Shown in pieces: positions 5,337 to 6,124 of a DNA stretch of 6,124 nt. The DNA is taken from the NCBI GenBank assembly GCA_003695085.1, contig RFIV01000138.1, positions 1 through 6,124 on the forward strand, written 5' to 3'. The translations under genes and the position numbers were made by a program. How positions within the stretch are numbered: the first letter of the stretch is position 1; every line of letters begins with the position of its first letter. The stretch comes from Gammaproteobacteria bacterium. Lineage in GTDB: Bacteria > Pseudomonadota > Gammaproteobacteria > Pseudomonadales > Oleiphilaceae. The notes under the pieces are model-generated. The model did not search any database and was not told where the DNA came from. It worked only from the letters and a program-made list of their open reading frames with translations.

Positions 5337-6124
5337 CTTCGCATATTTTGGTCGTTGAAGACGAAGCCATTATCCGTTCGGCCGTGAAACGGTTGCTCGA
5401 GCATAACGGCTACAGCGTCGCGGAAGCCGAATCGGTGGAGCTCGCACTTGAACTTGCTGCAGCGCACAAGCCAGACCTGGTCATCACCGACATGCGACTC
5501 CCGGGACGCCCCGGTACCGACCTGATTGAAGCCCTGGCGGGAACCCCGGTCCTCATCATGACCAGTTACGCCAGCCTGCGCTCGGCGGTGGATTCCATGA
5601 AGCAAGGCGCGGTGGACTACATTGCCAAGCCCTTTGATCACGACGAGCTGATCGCCTCTGTCAGGGACATTCTGGCACGGCGCAGCCCCCCGGCAACACC
5701 CGGGGCGCAATCGCCCCAGACACCTGCTGCGCCAGGCGCCGCTGCCTCGCAGCCCCATGAGCCCGACCTCTTTGCCGGAGTGCTTTATGGTCGCTGCAAG
5801 GCCATGCAGCGCCTGTTCCGGCTGATCGAGCGCATTGCCCCAACCCACAGCACCGTACTGATTCAGGGTGAATCCGGCACCGGCAAGGAATTGGCCGCCC
5901 GTGCCCTGCACGCCCTGAGCCCGCGCGCTCAGGCACCCATGATGAGTGTGAATTGCGCGGCCATCCCCGAGACGCTCATCGAATCGGAGCTGTTCGGTCA
6001 CATCAAGGGCGCCTTTACCGGCGCGGTCAGTGACCGGACCGGGCTGGTGGAGGCCGCCGATGGTGGCACGCTGTTTCTGGACGAGATTGGTGAGCTGCCC
6101 ATGGAAGCCCAGGCCCGCCTGCTG
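5333..6124 (+). CDS. cbrB: CbrB: NtrC-family sigma-54-dependent response regulator, C-terminus cut by window edge
   Basis: The first 264 residues are present; pseudomonad CbrB has about 480, so the rest of the AAA+ domain and the C-terminal Fis-type DNA-binding helix-turn-helix lie outside. The receiver domain (1-115) has the acidic pair D10/E11, phosphoacceptor D53, T77 and K99-P100; the run from TPVLIMTSYASLRSAV (71-86) to DYIAKPFDHDEL (95-106) is strongly CbrB-like. A Pro/Ala-rich linker (117-144) precedes the AAA+ domain, which shows Walker A GESGTGKE (179-186), the sigma-54 contact loop GAFTGA (226-231) and Walker B GGTLFLDE (244-251). Phosphorylated by CbrA, it would use ATP to open sigma-54 promoters; known pseudomonad targets include the small RNA gene crcZ and histidine and proline catabolic genes. 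The start ATG overlaps the cbrA stop, and only a weak GGAT (5321-5324) precedes it, indicating coupled translation. Confidence 0.96.
   Translation, partial: MTSHILVVEDEAIIRSAVKRLLEHNGYSVAEAESVELALELAAAHKPDLVITDMRLPGRPGTDLIEALAGTPVLIMTSYASLRSAVDSMKQGAVDYIAKPFDHDELIASVRDILARRSPPATPGAQSPQTPAAPGAAASQPHEPDLFAGVLYGRCKAMQRLFRLIERIAPTHSTVLIQGESGTGKELAARALHALSPRAQAPMMSVNCAAIPETLIESELFGHIKGAFTGAVSDRTGLVEAADGGTLFLDEIGELPMEAQARLL

Noticed and set aside
5312..6001. Long minus-strand open frame (229 codons) opposite cbrB
   Set aside because: It runs antisense across well-conserved receiver and AAA+ motifs of cbrB, resembles no known family, and such shadow frames are common opposite GC-rich genes.
5993..6025. 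GHIKGAFTGA in CbrB in place of the common GHEKGAFTGA
   Set aside because: The GAFTGA core is intact, and non-Glu residues at this position occur in working sigma-54 activators (for example Val in NorR), so it is not a defect.

Overview
The window is a GC-rich stretch of chromosome from a gammaproteobacterium. It carries six genes, all of which I recognise with reasonable to high confidence: sfsA (minus strand, C-terminus cut off by the window start), then dksA, gluQ (gluQRS), a small two-helix membrane protein gene like cbrX, cbrA and cbrB (plus strand, C-terminal half cut off by the window end). The order dksA-gluQ-(small membrane ORF)-cbrA-cbrB is the pseudomonad-type arrangement. sfsA next to dksA recalls enterobacteria, but here sfsA is divergent, whereas in E. 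coli it runs in the same direction upstream of dksA. This points to a Pseudomonadales/Oceanospirillales/Alteromonadales-like lineage; I cannot name a genus. I see no mobile element, CRISPR array, tRNA or rRNA.

Layout. Positions 1-646 (minus) encode a SfsA nuclease-fold protein. Positions 647-812 are the divergent sfsA/dksA control region, with one weak sigma-70-like promoter candidate and a perfect 8-bp inverted repeat just ahead of the dksA ribosome-binding site. dksA (813-1244) is followed after 11 bases by gluQ (1256-2131). A perfect 7-bp hairpin covers the gluQ start codon, and no terminator fits in the gap. A 69-base gap (2132-2200) holds a candidate promoter. The small membrane protein gene (2201-2377) overlaps cbrA (2367-5336) by 11 bases, and cbrA overlaps cbrB (5333 onward) by an ATGA junction.

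How the genes fit together. CbrA is a sensor kinase whose N-terminal half is a 13-helix sodium:solute-symporter-type membrane domain, followed by STAC, PAS, HisKA and HATPase domains. CbrB is its NtrC-type, sigma-54-dependent partner. In pseudomonads this pair controls carbon/nitrogen balance and use of amino acids such as histidine and proline. DksA is the RNA polymerase secondary-channel cofactor of the stringent response, and GluQ glutamylates queuosine in tRNA-Asp. So the block joins nutrient sensing, stringent control and tRNA modification in what looks like a tightly packed set of co-directional genes.

Novelty. This is a conserved housekeeping/regulatory locus and I do not see an undescribed system. 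The points worth a second look are local: the start-codon hairpin in gluQ, the inverted repeat upstream of dksA, the nested cbrX/cbrA/cbrB coupling, a possible Tyr-to-His change at the GluQ zinc site, and loss of typical sodium-site residues in the transporter part of CbrA.
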